Origin: Manis javanica
Taxonomy: Eukaryota; Chordata; Mammalia; Pholidota; Manidae
NCBI RefSeq assembly: GCF_040802235.1
Contig: NC_133165.1
Location: 45,955,629 to 46,019,628 of the forward strand
Length of the DNA stretch: 64,000 nucleotides
Direction of reading: 5' to 3'
Positions 63,824 to 64,000 of this stretch are shown piece after piece; position 1 is the stretch's first letter, and every line of letters begins with the position of its first letter. Both the position numbers and the translations under genes were made by a program. The notes under the pieces were generated by a model. That model saw only the letters and a program-made list of their open reading frames with translations, was not told the origin of the DNA and ran no database searches.

Positions 63824-64000
63824 GCGGAGGTATTCTAAGGCTGCCCCCTCAACACTCCAGGCCCCAACCCCTCCCACATTCTTGAAGAGGGGGGCCTTAT
63901 CCGGGGATCTAGGCTGCTTTTCCATCACTTTTGCCTCCCTTGTGACATTGATTTGTGGTGGTATCCATGTATGCTAACTCCATTGCTCTTTCCTGCCCAC

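Overview
This window is mammalian nuclear DNA. It has spliced genes with GT-AG introns, CpG-rich promoters, AATAAA signals and ancient MIR, L2, MER5 and L1 debris. The gene order TAOK2 - HIRIP3 - INO80E - DOC2A - FIMP (C16orf92) - TLCD3B (FAM57B) - ALDOA is that of human 16p11.2, the copy-number interval linked to autism. I see no Alu, B1/B2, carnivore, ruminant or pig SINE. The only fairly young element is a 5'-truncated L1. The species is therefore a non-primate, non-rodent placental. A pangolin-like genome is my guess from memory of the L1 3' region, and that guess is weak.

Layout. 1-7.8 kb (+): the 3' half of TAOK2 with two alternative ends, a membrane-anchored form ending at 3536 and a long coiled-coil form ending at 7107. 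8.5-11.2 kb (-): HIRIP3, complete, 582 aa. 11.2-11.9 kb: a compact bidirectional promoter. 11.9-19.6 kb (+): INO80E, complete, 244 aa. 19.3-25.3 kb (-): DOC2A, complete, 401 aa, with a CpG island upstream. 25.3-30.1 kb: no gene, only old L1 and L2. 30.1-31.1 kb (+): FIMP, 110 aa. 31.25-37.9 kb (-): TLCD3B, complete, 275 aa. 38-52 kb: a long gene-poor stretch holding a TDRD3 processed pseudogene that was later split by an L1. 52-58.2 kb (+): a spliced gene I cannot name, encoding a 139-aa protein with one membrane segment and an extremely cysteine-rich tail. 58.7 kb to the end (+): ALDOA, coding region complete (364 aa, or 416 aa from an upstream start); its 3' UTR leaves the window.

How it fits together. 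The genes are packed in head-to-head and tail-to-tail pairs. HIRIP3 and INO80E, both chromatin factors, share one promoter. The INO80E and DOC2A 3' UTRs appear to overlap. TAOK2/HIRIP3 and FIMP/TLCD3B also converge. ALDOA has separate muscle and ubiquitous promoters. The best candidate for something little described is the cysteine-rich membrane protein gene between TLCD3B and ALDOA. Its four exons join in phase with consensus splice sites. Exon coordinates were set by hand from splice consensus and reading phase, and from remembered human proteins for the known genes. I could not run alignments.
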